From contig NC_081413.1 of the NCBI RefSeq assembly GCF_030272615.1, forward strand, positions 721,140,367 through 721,204,366: a DNA stretch of 64,000 nucleotides. Reading direction: 5' to 3'. Below the pieces are notes generated by a model. That model was not told where the DNA came from and made no database searches. It was given only the letters and a program-made list of their open reading frames with translations. This stretch comes from Cryptomeria japonica (Eukaryota > Streptophyta > Pinopsida > Cupressales > Cupressaceae). Shown in pieces: positions 32,576-46,129 of the stretch. The position numbers and the translations under genes are program-made. The stretch's first letter is position 1; each line of letters opens with the position of its first letter.

Positions 32576-33624
32576 GAATTATATAATCTTTAAGGATTGT
32601 TTTCTTTCAAACCATCACACCCTTTCAGGGGGTTTTAATTATCATTTTATAAATATGATTATTTCTTTCTTTTTTATTTAAATACTTTTCATTAATGCAT
32701 TTTTACTTTGGGAGAAAAGTCCCATAACAGTTTATATTTCTTTAGATATAATTTGGGCCTCCCACCTCTTGGATGATTTTTTTGTTGGAAATTCTCTAAG
32801 GTTCTTTTAGATGCAAATTGATTTCAAGTCTAATTAAATTCATGTAAGAATCTCATACCCAATTGAATATTACACCAAGTTTCTATTAAGTTGAAATTTT
32901 TGCTTCGCAAGGAAGAAACAAGCCCAAGATAGTCATGGAACCCATTTAAATCGTGTTTGTATATGAGTTATTTGTTATTTCAAGCTCATAAAATTTGAGG
33001 AGGTGAATGTAAAGATATTCTAAAATAAATTTAAATCACGACCCATTTAGTATTAGGGAAAATCCATAAATTTTTTCAAGCCATGAGTTTATTTAGATAT
33101 GATGCAACATTTCACCATATGTCACACTCTTGCACATTGGTATCCATAGGAGTGGAAATGGTTAAATTGTTGCAAATATTTGATGTCCTTTTGGGCATGA
33201 AATGGGTTTTAAATCTAGTTTGTTATGATTTAAAGTTTGAATTTTGATTGCTCCAAGATGAAGGTGTATGCGAAATGATAGTGGGATCTAATTCTCTTAT
33301 TACTCCAAATCTAATTCTACTTCACACCATTTTGGTTTCTTTGTAGTTGATGTTGACCCTTTTTGTGTCAACTTAAGACCCAATATGAGAAGGCTTTTCT
33401 ACATAAACTGCATGTTATGCGCACCTACATAACCTTCGTGCTATGTGCATTCCTTGATAATAGTCTATAGAGGGACCTTTTCAGCTTTTCCTTCGAGCTC
33501 CATTTCTATTTTTGAGTTGACCGGGCCAGTCGGTCAACTCACTTAATTGCTACAAGCTGGAGGGTTTCCAATTCATCCGTGAGCCAGTCTCTGCATTTGT
33601 TCCCACCGGTTGGCGATCTTATTA
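32576..33624. other. Spacer right of Tat1
   Basis: AT-rich sequence with no supported gene or motif. It does not continue gypsy-1, so Tat1 was not simply inserted into that element. Confidence 0.55.
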
Positions 33625-34125
33625 TTTTCCTCCCACCTCCCCACAAATTTATTTGGCGATGTCATTTTTCTTTGTGGGCTGGCAGGGACGTTTTTTGCTC
33701 CTCCCACCTCCCTACAGTCTCTTTTGGCTCCTCCAATGCTTCTCACAGGCTAGCGGGAGCTGTTTTGGTCCTCCCCACAATCCCTCAAGGATTTTCATGG
33801 AAGCAGTTTGGCCGCAAGGTGGAAGGGCGAAGTTGCACACGGGATAGCGGAGGAACAATGAGGAAGTCTCTTCCCCACTACCCCGCGAGGAAGGATAAAG
33901 CACACAAAGGACCCTTCGGGGTAAACAAAGCTAGGGGTGGATAGTCTCCTACCATTCCGCATTCATTTCCAAGCAGTCACGATGAACTTGGGGGATAAAG
34001 ATGAAGTAAATGGATGGCTTCCCCGCCATCTTGCATGGTGAGGAAATTTTGTGGAAACAGTGAGACCACATGGGGTAAGAAAACCATAAGAAATAGCTTC
34101 TCCCCACCATCCCATGCAGTAAGTA
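33625..34125 (+). repeat. Degenerate array, about 75-bp period (copy 1)
   Basis: A C-rich core of the type tccccaccatcccgca recurs near 33631, 33701, 33772, 33872, 33949, 34022 and 34102, alternating with purine-rich filler (for example aaggataaagcac). Spacing is mostly 70-80 bp. The same core and spacing appear at 47045-47385. Confidence 0.6.
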
Positions 34126-35764
34126 AACAATGGCGATGGCAAAGGCCTTTTCAGCCTAATTTTCTTGTTGTTGAATGCACTTTAAAGTCTTGTTGAAGTG
34201 CCTAGTCTCAACGAAATGATAGATGTAGTGGGTCCAACCTTTCTCCATCGTTGATGATCACTTGGAGCTCCATCTGATGGTCATGACTTAATCTCCTATT
34301 AGGCCTTTTGAGAAATTATGTGGCAAGATCTCACGCATCCATCTGCACACGAGAGTTCTTGATCGACAATGGACATTCAATTTTATGGTGATCGTTGGAA
34401 TTCAATACTTTTGTAGTGTGGTAGTTGTCGATCCGTTGGTCGAGGCATTTTTTATGCTCGGTTAGCCCGATATATGGTCCTTTTAGCATCTAGCTGCTAG
34501 ATATTTTCACTATTACTCCATATTGGACCTCTGTAGGTAGATCTTAGATGCTACTCGATGCCTCTTTGGTGCATTTTGAAGACTTTTGCCTCTATCGGGT
34601 CACCATGATGCACTTGTGCACAAAGTTGTCTCCTCTTTCACCCCTTTTTGTCTTTTTCCAGAGATGAAGGACATCCTCAGGGATGACATTCAACACACAA
34701 TTTGATCCCTTCTATTGGTCAGATCATTCGACCTAATCTTCCACCCTTTTGCAGATATTTTGTAACCTAACCCTAGGGGGGTTAGGGTTTCATTTGTAGT
34801 TTTCATTTTGAGATATGCCTCCGCTATAAAGACAATTTTTGTAATTTTCTTAGGATCTTCTCTTCTTTTTCTTCTCTAGAAAGCTCATGTCTCTTTGCAA
34901 CTGTAAAAAATTGTCGTACCTTCTCATTAATGAAATTTACTCGTTTCGCATGATTTTAGTTCTTATGTTGTATTTAATTATCTTACCTCATTGTTTGAAT
35001 ACTTTCTTTTTTTTTGTTTTCTTTAGATGTAGGTGTTTGTGTTGATTCTTTATGTGAATTTTGACTATGAACTGAGCCCAGTTCCTCTCCTCACTTCATA
35101 GAATTCCAACCTTCACTTGCACTTAGGTGGCTAATTAGGATAGAAATCTATGCATGTCTTGGGTGGTTTCATTTGCATGTTTAGTGCAGTTATAGGTAGA
35201 AAGATCATAATTTCAATCTAGATGCAAACCCCCTTTCCCCTCTTTTAGTATCCCTTTCTTCTTTCTCCCTTTTCCTTGTCAGATCAGTAGATTAGACTTT
35301 CATGTGTTGGGTTGGTCCAACATTTTGCATCAGATTGAAACAAAACCGGCCTTCTCCAGAGATTCAACCTCACAACAGTGCAAGGTCCCACACTTGGAGG
35401 TTGATTCAATGTTGCACAAGGTTGATGACCAGAATTGCTCATCAAGCAGGTGAGCTTTTGTGACAACAGTTGAATTCTCCATGATGAAAATGGATGTGAA
35501 GACTCTCTTTATCAAATTAATTAATTAAATTCACATCTAGGATTTTTAATTCTCTTCAAAGTTGTTGCGACTTGATTTGGCAATGTCATATTATCGATTG
35601 TGGATAATCAATCTAAGAATTCTTTTAATGGGTTTCTATTTTTCAAGTTTTCTTAAGTGTTGTTCAACTTTTTCCTCCATACGCATATCATAAGTTGGAA
35701 GTAAAACCTTAAGAAAATCTGAAGTCTAGATGTGTTTTGGTCATTTTCATATTTTTTCAAAGTC
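34126..35764 (+). other. Possible U3-R segment of an unidentified LTR; spacer
   Basis: No coding. A TATA-like ctataaagac lies at about 34832, some 700 bp after the 75-bp array, the same spacing as in the 46-48 kb region. An aatgaaa signal-like stretch follows near 34930. That this is an LTR is inference; no partner LTR edge was defined. Confidence 0.35.
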
Positions 35765-37245
35765 TTAAATTCTCCCTTCTTAGCACACCTTTCCTCCAAA
35801 TCCTACATTTTTCTTTTCCCTTGTCAAAATATCAAACCTTTGTTGCCATTTTTTTGACCCCTATACTCCAATATCTATGTTATCTTTTGGAGATAAATTT
35901 TTAGTCATCCTCTTGCTTGTATGCCTTGAGATACAATTTTCCTTATTACGATCCTCAACTCCCTTAAATCATTTCATTCTTCACTTCCTCTCTTTTACTA
36001 GATTTGGATTGGGGTTTCAATAATCCTTTTTCCTTATGTACCCTTATCCAATTTTCATTCTCAATTCTTACAAACTATTTTTGTTCTCTTTCCTATTTTT
36101 CTTGTGGAATTCAAATATAGATCTATTTTTTTACCCCCTTCCACTTCTACACTCCTTTTCTACAAATTGCTCTAAGGCCTTTTCACTAATTATTCTTTCT
36201 TTTGCAGACTTCATAATGATGTCCAATATATTTCTTTCCACTTGGACATCCCATCTTGATGTCCACTCTTGCACAATTATCTCACACATCCTTCAAACAT
36301 TTCATTCTCTTTTTCTCCTTTTTAGGAGTTTCCTTGGACTTTAGGATGTTCATTCCTTCATGTAGTCCCTAGATCTAGTCTAGACCTAAACTGTTTCATC
36401 TTGATACCATGTCTTATTCCTCATCAAATTTCTACAAATATTCCATGTCACCTCTTGGCCACTCCAATTGTTGAAGTTTCAAAGCTCTAATACTATGTTG
36501 AATTAAATATTGAAAATTTCCCTTCTTAGCACACCTTTCCTCCAAACCCTACATTTTTATTTTCCCTTGTCAAAATATCAAACCTTCTTTGCCATAGTTT
36601 TGACCCCTATACTCTAATATCTATGTTATCTTTTGGAGATAAATTTTTAGTCATCCTCTTGCCTACATTCCTTGAGATACAATTTTTCTTATTACGATCC
36701 TCAACTCCCATCAATCATTTCATTCTTCACTTCCTCTCTTTTAATAGATTTGGATTGGGGTTTTAATAATCCTTTTTCCTCATGTACCCTTATCCACTTT
36801 CCATTCTCGATTCCTACAAACTATTTTTGTTCTCTTTCCTATTTGTTCTTATGGAATTCAAATATATATCCATATATTTCCCCCTTCCACTTCTAAACTC
36901 CTTTTCTACAAAGTTCTCTAAAGCCTTTTAACTACTTATTCTTTCTTTTGCAGACTTCATAATGATGTCCAATATATTTCTTTCCACTTGGACAACCCCT
37001 CTTGATGTCCACTCTTATACAATTATCTCACACATCCTCCAAATATTTCATTCTCTTTTTCTCCTTTTGTGGAGTTTCTTTGGACTTTAGGATGTTCATT
37101 TCTTCATGTAGTCCCTAGATCTAGTCTAGACCTAAAATGTTCCATCTTGATACCATGTCTTATTCCTCATCAAACTTCTACAAATCTTCCATGTCACCTC
37201 TTGGCCACTCCAATTGTTGAAGTTTCAAAGCTTTAATACTATGTT
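35765..37245. repeat. Tandem duplication of 741 bp (two units)
   Basis: Unit 1 is about 35765-36505 and unit 2 about 36506-37245. Both begin with cccttcttagcacaccttt and end with atgttgaattaaatattga. They are roughly 90 percent or more alike by eye. The end of each unit is also the end of the LTR described at 37218, so the duplication involved an LTR edge. The open frames within it are not convincing. Confidence 0.9.
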
Positions 37246-37605
37246 GAATTAAATATTGAGCTCTTATACCATGTTGTAGTTTTTAACACAAGCCTATAGA
37301 ATCAAATGACAAACAAAAACACCTTCCACAAATGAGAGTTACATAAAAGAATGTTATATTACCTAAAATAAAAAAAAACAGAATGAGTTACAATGTACAA
37401 TGAGGTGCTTATAAAGAAATCATAAAGATAAATTTAGGAGAAATAAAGTGCAAGCATGAGAAGCAAAACAAAGCTCAACTCTAGCTAAACTTGATGCATA
37501 AAAACTAAACTAGATGCACAACTAAAATAAGCACTCCTAAGTGAACTTAAGTAAAAACACATAACTAATTGTAAAAAAAAACTAATAGCTAAATATGCTC
37601 TAACA
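37218..37605 (-). repeat. 3' LTR of the non-coding element
   Basis: The minus strand begins TGTTAGAGCATATTTAGC at 37605 after a purine tract (37606-37619) and matches 39647-40020 along its length, for example ataagcactcctaagtgaa in both. Confidence 0.75.
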
Positions 37606-39119
37606 CCCCTCCTTTTGTGAAACTTAGGGTGAGTAAAAAAAACTCTAAATTCTTGAATGCATGAATGGGTCTTGACAATAGAACACCTAACTGAGTACCC
37701 ATGTACAAAGCAATGAAGTCTCCCTCAATAAAGAAAAGGTGAAAAACTACGTGGGAAAAAAAACCTCTCCAAAAGCAAGAGATGCAATGCATAGCAAAAT
37801 AAACATGAACTACTAAAAAATGAGTGAATTACTAAGAAGCCTCTAAGAAAATAATATCCCAAAATAATAGGAACATGAAGAACATCCTCAAAGCACAAAG
37901 AAGTTGCAGAAACTGTCAAATGATAACTACTATAGTGTTGAATGAAGAAGCTCCTTTGAAACTAAGATGATGATTAGTATCATGAAGACAACAATTTGAA
38001 AAAGTTCCCACAATGACATTACTCAAAAAATCAAATGGTAAACAAAGGCAAAATCATCTATTGGTCGAAGATATTGATGGCACATGAATCTGCATGACTG
38101 ACCCCAATGACACTACTTAACCATGCAAAATAAGTTGCTAGTTGAAAATACAGGTGCCAATAGTTTGAAGAACCTTGATCAATAGAAGATGGAAGTTCAC
38201 CTCCACAAAACTGGAATGCAAGAGTGTCTAACTCCAAAGCAAAACCAAGGAATCATTAACACACCCAACAATAGAAACCCCCCATAATGTTGACAAGGGA
38301 GAGGCATGACAAGTCCACTGAAACTATGTCACCATAAAGTGCATGAAAGAGAATCTAAATATACTCAAGAAAGTACTTACAACTGAAAAAAGACATGCAA
38401 CTAATGCACACATGCATGGAACAAGAATCATTAAAATTTGATGTTGTCGAGGAAGGACATTCGTTGGACAAAGGCATGATGGCAAAACAAATGGCACTAC
38501 ACAACCCCCCATGGTACTTTATAATACAATACACGTACAAAATAAGGCACAAAAAAATGTGCAAAATCCCCAAAAACCATACACAAGAGTGACACTTTAT
38601 CTTAGTGCATCTACAAGCAAAGAAGTGCTTAAAAATGATGCTCAAAATACCCAAATAGGCAAAAGTGTTGCAAATACATGTATGACAACCCAAGAGAAGC
38701 CATCCACTGCAAACAAAAATATTCCAGGAGTTAGAATGATCAAGTAATTAGCCATGAAGTGAAAACACAAAAGATTGAATAAAAAACACCTAGAGAAAAA
38801 TATAGAAAAAGTAACAACAAATCTAAATAGAGGATTCCAAGAGCTTTTTGATGATATGTGGAAGTCAAAGAATGAAGTCCATTTGCCCAAGTTGTGGCCC
38901 CAGAAGTGCAAAAATGATGGCTAACATTGGAGGTCTGGTACAAAAAATTGGTGTAGAATTTGATTAAACTAGCTGCAAAATTAAATAGCCCTTTGAACCA
39001 ACTTTGCAACTATATCTTGTTTGCCGAATTTCGACTCCACATGACAAAGTTATGGGCAAAAAACCAACTACTACTTTTTTATGATTTGGAAGACTAGAAG
39101 GGTTCCCAAAAATGGGAAT

Positions 39120-39260
39120 GTCCAAAAATAGCAACTTTTCAAAAATAACAACTTTCCAAAAATAGAAACTTTTTGAAAATAGAAAGTTTTCAAAAAATGA
39201 AACTTTCATAAAAGTAAAAACTTGCCAAAAATAGAAACTTGTCGAAAATAAAAATGTTCT
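39120..39260. repeat. Short tandem repeat inside the non-coding element
   Basis: Degenerate units of about 18 bp of the type caaaaatagaaacttttc, about 8 copies. Confidence 0.8.
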
Positions 39261-39631
39261 AATTTTTTTTCAAAGAGTTCCTCAATCTCGGATTTCAACG
39301 ATTTCACATGAAATCTTAGAGTTTTTGGGTCTTCTAAGTGTGATAGTGAGCTTTGTTTCAGTCCAAACTAACCAAATTTTTTAGCTACCTTCAAAAATTG
39401 CCTCAAAAATTATGCCCTCAGCCTCAACTACTTGGATTTTGATGAAACGATAGCCAATCTTAAGGTTTTTCGATATTGCAGATGTGATGGTGATGCTCAT
39501 TTTTCTCCAAAGTTGATGGCAAATTGCCCACTACCAAATCCACAAGAAATAAAATTTGGGACCCTACAATGGTTATGAGTAAAGGAAACCTCAAAACCTT
39601 TGAAGGGGCTTGCCGAATCCACGCTTTGATA

Positions 39632-39646
39632 CCAATTGAAATTTTG
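39632..39646 (-). other. Primer-binding site of the non-coding element
   Basis: The minus strand reads attggtatcaaagcg next to the 5' LTR, close to the copia consensus TTGGTATCAGAGC (initiator Met tRNA). Confidence 0.65.
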
Positions 39647-40020
39647 AATCTCTAATACCATGTTGAATTAAATATTGAGCTCTTATACCATATTGAAGTT
39701 TGTATCACAAGCCTTTATGATCAAATGACAAACAAAAATGCCTTAAACACAAATGAGAGTTGCACAAAGGAATGCTATATTACTCAAAAGAAAAGAATAC
39801 ATAATGAGTTACAATTGTACAATGAGGTGCTTATAAAGAAATCACCAAGCTAAATTTAAAAGAACTAAAGTGCAAACATGAAGAGCTAAATAAAGCTCAA
39901 CTCTAGCTAAAATAGGTTCTTAAAAGCTAAACGAGGTGCACAACTAAAATAAGCACTCCTAAGTGAAAAAAAGCATAACTAGTTATAAAAAAGAAACTAA
40001 TAGCTAAATGTTCTCTAAAA
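39647..40020 (-). repeat. 5' LTR of the non-coding element
   Basis: Partner of 37218-37605. The right edge is placed at ctctaaaa, the counterpart of ctctaaca in the other copy. Confidence 0.72.
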
Positions 40021-40063
40021 AAATCTTTTTAACTTCTAAGCCTAAAAGCTTGTATCTTGATAT

Positions 40064-40824
40064 TGTAGACACCTAAAATTGTCCTAGCCTAATTAAATAA
40101 ATATTTAATTTATTTGATTATTTCATCCTAAGCCTCCTATTAATTAAATAGTTATTTATTTATTTAATTAATTCACTAAGCCATTTCTAAACTTTCCTTA
40201 TTTAAATAATTTTATTTATTTATTTAAATTATCCTTTCTCTAAATTAAATAAATATTTTATTATTTAATTGTCTCTTCTTCTATTAATTAAATAAATTAT
40301 TATTTATTTAATTAATTCATTAGTTTATTCCTTCCATGACACTTGTCATTCATCTCTTAATTCACCTTTAACCACTTGTCTAATAATTTCTCATTTTCTA
40401 TACCGGCCTTCTTATCTAAGCCAACCCATTTCCCCTACACCTCTTAATCCTTGCCCTCCACTTCTAGGGTATTCTCTATAAAAACGAGGATATTTTCCCT
40501 ATCCTTTCATATATCTCAATTATTCAAGAAAAGCATCTACATATTATCAAACTACACAGCCACAATTCGATCTTTATTGAGCTCTTGTGCACACATAAAG
40601 TTTGAGAGCAACCATAACCAAATCAAGCAAGATCAATATAGATGTGATACAATGGAGATCAAACCCTATGAGTATGTAAATGGTATAATATTTCATATTT
40701 TGTGTTTTGCATATTTTTAGGTTCTCTATTGGTGTATGGTGGATTTCATTGTAGAACTAGGATTTATGTGGTTGATTCTTTATAAATTTTACAATATTTT
40801 GAATTCCCAATTCCATCACACACA
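40064..40824 (+). repeat. Solo Tat-type LTR with decayed target duplication
   Basis: 761 bp, TGTAGACACCTAAAATTGTC...CACACACA, closely related to the Tat2 LTR at 57691. The flanks are gatat (40059-40063) and aatac (40825-40829). The undisturbed host sequence is seen at 36390-36420 and reads cttgataccatgtc, so the original duplication was GATAC with one transition in each copy. It carries the AT-rich hairpin array at 40085-40320. Confidence 0.82.
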
Positions 40825-42112
40825 AATACCATGTCTTATTCCTCATCGAATTTCTACAAATCTTCCATGTCACCTCTTGACCACTCCAACCACTTCTAAA
40901 CCTACCCAAAATTACAATTAATGCCCAATTTTACCCCCAAAAAATATTAATGTAATTATTACTCAAAACCTCTATTAATAATGCTTATATTTAAATACTT
41001 TACCAAAATCTTATTAAAAACTTATTTTTATTTACAACTTTACCATTAACACTAACAACCCAAATTCCAATGAAACCAAAGAGCTTTTATTATTTTAATG
41101 GAGTCTAAGGTTACATCAAGATCCACTACAACAATAACAAATACAATAAGTGCAATAGCAACAACTTTAAACTAGAAAATACAATGCTTACACCCATGAA
41201 AAGCTGCAAATCATACAAACAAGTTGAAGTTGAAGTCCACGACTAACTACATATCGTTCAAAACAGATAAAGTTACCATCCACCACTATGAAGATCTTTC
41301 ACAACCTATAGATGCGATCATCTTACAAAACCAAAGGGGTTTCATCCTTTGACTCATGAAACAAAAAGGAATTTTTGTCCTTTGATCTGTAACAATATGA
41401 CTCGGGTTTTCATTCTCATATTCAATCTCATGAAGATGAGTGCTCAAACAATTTTGACAAGGGCTTTTGGTTTAGAATGTACATAATGATCCCTTCAATG
41501 AATATATTCACTCTTGATATTCTTCAAATGGATGACTATTATGAGATCTTATTGAAATATCAACTAAGATTTATGTAAAGATCAAGAGTAGCAAAAGATG
41601 CAACCATCCAATTAATGAATTATGACTATCATTCACCTCCTAAATGAATGTATGTGAAATTGTAGCCCTTATAATTTGAACAATGGGTTTGGGCAAGGAA
41701 AATCCTCTTAAATATTTTGTAGTGTCTAATCTAGTCATTAATGTCATCTTAGGTGGGAATGGACAAAGAAAATGCACAAATTTTAAAGTTCGAGGATTGG
41801 AGGTACTTCATGTCTCTTACCACTTGTTAGGAACCATAATTTGGTGGTACCATGGGAAAAGTGATCGAGTAAAGGGATATTTGAAGCTCTAAATCCAATG
41901 GGTGACAAGTGTAAGGATTAAGGAGTCAAGGTCTAGGTAGGAGGCATGCCAATAGGGACAGGTTCAAAAAACTGACAAAGCAAGGGAGAAGAATAGGGTT
42001 TAGGAGTGTGTCATGCAACTCAAGGTACCTAACTAATAAAATATCTAAACTTGTGATCCCAATTGGATAATGCAATGTAACATGTTGAGGGTCAAATTTT
42101 GGGAGTGTAGCA
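40825..42112. other. Spacer without recognised gene
   Basis: 40830-40890 is a third copy of a 60-bp stretch of the 741-bp duplication (ccatgtcttattcctcatc...atgtcacctcttg). The rest is AT-rich and non-coding. Confidence 0.55.
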
Positions 42113-43051
42113 TGTTGAAATCAAGGAACACTAAGAGAGGGGGGGGGGGGTGAATCAGTGTTCTACCAGTAAATAAATTTTCAAACTTATTCTCAGACCA
42201 CTAGAAGAAAATGCAAGGAAGTTAAATGTAGGAACATAAGATAATCGACCACAAAATCATAACCCTAGGATTTTTATGTGGAGACCCAAAAAGGGAAAAA
42301 CCACAGTGGGATTGGAACCCACAATATTCATATACTATGATCAAGAGTACATCAATATTACAAAAGGGGAATGCACTTGCATTCAGGCACACTACCTATA
42401 ACCAAAGGTTCAACTACAATATGGAAGTCTCATTGAATTACAGATCATTTACAATGATAACTACAATGATTGAACTCCAAAATAGCATCAAACAATGCCT
42501 AGATGAGTTCTGGTTAAGTGCAAAAATTTTGGTTGTAACCGCTCTGCAACTCTACCCTAGTCTTCTTCTCAGTCAGCTACCGGATCAAGAATGCATACGT
42601 TAAATTGTGTCAAATAGGTTTCTTGATCACTACTCACTTATATAACACCTCAAAAAGATCTCCTACACTAGTCATATATATCCATAATCACACAATAAAA
42701 CATTCATCAAATCGGACATCCATATTATGCAATGTAACGTGTAACCAAGTGTCACCTTAGATCGAATATCTAAAACATATGTGGATCAACCAAATGATGT
42801 CAAAATGATTTCTACATGTTAGCCCTATCATCCCATGCACGAATCTGACCACAACAATCACCGTAAAGATTCCAAACCAAAAGTGCTCTGCTACCCTAAG
42901 ATACTAGTGACAAATTACCAAATCACTCCCTCTGTGGGTTACCAAAATCCATAACTACCAGATAGGATTTCCATGAAGAGTTTCCATCAATGACAACCCT
43001 AATCCATTATACATGTATTAGTATCCACCGGATGAGTGTTAATTGCCAACA
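42113..43051 (-). repeat. Solo copia LTR with perfect target duplication
   Basis: 939 bp. The minus strand starts TGTTGGCAATTAACAC at 43051. Target duplication TAGCA lies at 42108-42112 and 43052-43056. The C-rich island (here gagagggggggggg on the plus strand) is near 42135 and the cccaaaaagggaaaaaccac island near 42285. Confidence 0.9.
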
Positions 43052-46000
43052 TAGCATACTAGGTACCCCAATAAGAAGATATTTGAACTGACAATCCATA
43101 TGAGGTGGGAATGTAATATACCAAGGATTGGGGTTTAAGCATACTTGATAAAATGGACTTGAGAATGGGGAAAGCCAAAACTCCAACTTTCAGAAGATAA
43201 TGCAAAGGGTTGAGGAGTCAAGGTTTCAAATATTGAGGGATCATGCAAAGAGTATCCTAATAAGAGAAAGTTTGATACTCCAATAAGAATAAGGAAAAGA
43301 AGAGGGGCAAAAACACATACCAAGAAGAGAAACCATTAAACTCCAACAACTTACACAAAATTTAGTAAATTTACCATACCTCTCCCCTTATAATTTTATA
43401 AACTTAATAGACATTTGGGGATGAAAAAGGGGAAACACACATGCAAACTTTGACCAAGGGAAACAATGGAAATAGTAAATATGTCATCAATATACAAACA
43501 TAAAATTATTGAAAAGCGAAATTACTCTTTCCTACATATAAAATTATATGTATCCCAAGTGTGCAATCTTAAACTAAAAATCAATGGTGGAGGATGAATA
43601 ACACCATGTTTTCATGAATATGGTGGTTGGATTTTATATATAGCTAATACTACCCCATCTCTAGGCAATCACTTTTAATGGATTTCATAAATTTTGATTT
43701 GATCTGCACAACATTAATTGCATTTTCTCTTGAGTCAAATATTCATGAGGATTCAATATCCAAACAAGTGCTATAAATATTAGTTCATTTCTTAATAAAA
43801 ATGACTGGCCATTTATCCATTTCCACACAACTATAATGTTGAAGATCTTCTAGGGATCCACTTCTTGCAAGACTGGTCATCTGTAGAGAAACCCATTTTG
43901 CAAATCATGAAGAGGTATATATTTCTCAAAACTTATTTGTAGTTGAATTTGTCCTTGTCTAGTTGGGAATATTCAAGAAGAATTCCAAGCAACAAAGTCT
44001 GATAAGTTCTTTTTAACATATGATTTTCTCTCATCACATTTGTTGGTGTGAATGAAGTATTGATTTGATAAGTGTTTCAATACTTTGATGCATCATATAT
44101 ATTGTTTGTAATGGTCTTTCCTATATTGCATATGGATTTTTGAAATTTTGGAGAGGGGTCATTAAATATGGTTATTTATTAATATCATATCCCTCTTGTC
44201 ATTTCTATGTGTTGTGTCTTTTGGCAACAATGATTTTTATAACCCAATATAGGGTACCAATATTAGATTTGTTTGACTCTCCCTCTACCTTAAAATGAAA
44301 AAATCTTTTGTCAATAGTTTGTGAGTCTCTAGTAAGCTTTAAATTATTTCTTTCTAAAATATAGGGAAATAGAGTTCACTAGCCTAAGAATCCAAATTAG
44401 GAATCAAACTCAATCCCATCAATTTCACTGGAGAATAACCAATTAGGCCCAACTTCAATCCTTCATTAGAGCTAGGCACTTTGATTAATTGTTCTTTTTT
44501 TATTGTTGATGATTCGATAATGATTTAGATATGAAAATGCAAGAATTAGGTTAAATGATAAAAAAATATCAATATTCAACATAAATAAGTAGATACAGAA
44601 CTGAATGTCAAGATGTACAAAAATGGAAATAAGGTGCAGAGAGAAACCTATGACAATAAGTAGAGCTTAAAATGGCTAGTCACTATACCTAAGCACCATA
44701 GTCCTATCAAGTGTGTGGATGCAAACAAGTGTCGAAACTAATCCCAAAGCCTCTAGATTGTCTTTATGTCAAATTTTAGGACAAATCACTAGGAATATGG
44801 CACCACGTGTCACATACCATGTGGAGTAGGCACCTTAGACCCTACCTTTTATGCTAAATTTTGTTTGGGAACCTCTATCGTAGTTTTCTCTATGCTCTTG
44901 CTTTTACAAACTAAGTCTTGAATATTTTCATGAGCCTGGAAATGCACAAAAAAAGAGGAATATTGTGTTGGGTTGTGTAGGAGTTTGCCTAAGTCAAATT
45001 CTAGGCAAGTGTTAACCTCTACTACAACAATGATGAAAAGAGAGCTTACCCTTGATAGGGTAGAGGCCAAATCTGAAGGAATGTCAAATTGAAGTGTTGA
45101 AATAAAATAATTATACCTTTGATTGATGATGCAATGCTCTTTAGAATAGTCATTCATGTGTTGATGCAATAAAATGATAAATTATAATGAAATCCATCAT
45201 GAAAACATATTTGAAGACAACTTGTTGTAGCTTGTTGCTCCTTGTAATCATATTTTCTCTTAATCAAGGACTTCAGTGCTTGAATTAAACTTGTGGATAT
45301 AAAAGATGATCAAATTGAGTTAGCAATGATGTCTTATATAGGATTTTCAAGGTATTTTGGCATTTAAGTTGACGTCCAATTGTCATATGTAAATTTTGAG
45401 ACTGAATTCCACAATGTTTTGGCCAACATCTTAATCTCCTAAAATTTTGGCAAAAAAGTTTTGATCACTTCTGACTAATCAATAATGACCTGACAAAATA
45501 GGCCCCACTTTTGTGGGAAGTGAGATATTAAGGCCCTAATATTATATATGGAATTTAAATTTAGATTGACAATATTTAAGTGTGGAATAAAGTACCTTGA
45601 AAATTTAAAGAGGATAGAAACCCAAATAAGCTTGAAATGATATAGGAAAGGGCACACTAAAGAAAGGGCCCAAAGAGGAGTGTGAAATTGTAAGGGGTTA
45701 CACTTTACGACACTATACTTCCATATGATAATCATGTCCTAAATACCCACATCTTGTAGTCTTGTAATGATCTCTTGATTAACTTAATAAAGGTTATATC
45801 TACAATAGGTTAGTCCTTGGTCTTGCAACAAATTTTGGGACAACACTTGCACTAGATACTACTACCAATTCTCTTACTTTGTGGATGTTCAATTGTCTTA
45901 GTTTGTATATCTTTAGTGGTGACTAAATCTTTTTAAATATTACCTCTAGGAACACCCTCTTGAACTTACTAACCTCTAGGAATCCCCTCTTGAATGTAAC

Positions 46001-46129
46001 TAAGCCTAAAGTGAATGAGACATTATCTACTCTTAGAAATTTCATTTCCAATGCTCACTCTTATTTGATCAACTAGTTCAAAATTTTCAAGGCCCATGGC
46101 TCGAACTTTTGATTTTTGTACTCAGAATC
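43052..46129. other. Spacer without recognised gene
   Basis: About 3 kb of AT-rich sequence. The 106-codon minus-strand open frame at 44849-45169 shows no family motif and no conserved context. I see no RNA genes or element ends. Confidence 0.5.

Larger units (their letters stand above)
37218..40020 (-). mobile_element. Non-coding LTR element (LARD/TRIM-like)
   Basis: Two direct repeats of about 380 bp (37218-37605 and 39647-40020) bound a 2.0-kb interior with no recognisable protein. On the minus strand, a primer site (attggtatcaaagcg) directly follows the right LTR and a purine tract (cacaaaaggagggg) directly precedes the left one. This makes the right LTR the 5' one and the whole unit a non-autonomous LTR element. 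Flanking target duplications were not found; the edges are tangled with the 741-bp duplication. Confidence 0.75.

Noticed and set aside
32576-33560. Continuation of gypsy-1 gag to the right of Tat1
   Set aside because: The minus strand shows no gag or capsid motif there, so Tat1 is not a simple insertion in gypsy-1.
36036-36344. 102-codon Phe/Leu-rich frame suggesting a membrane protein
   Set aside because: The second unit of the 741-bp duplication does not keep the frame, so it is not under coding constraint.
38355-38693. Cys-rich 112-codon minus-strand frame
   Set aside because: It lies inside a coding-free LTR element, overlaps plus-strand frames, and has no recognisable Cys pattern or signal.
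44849-45169. 106-codon minus-strand frame
   Set aside because: No motif, AT-driven composition, no supporting neighbours.
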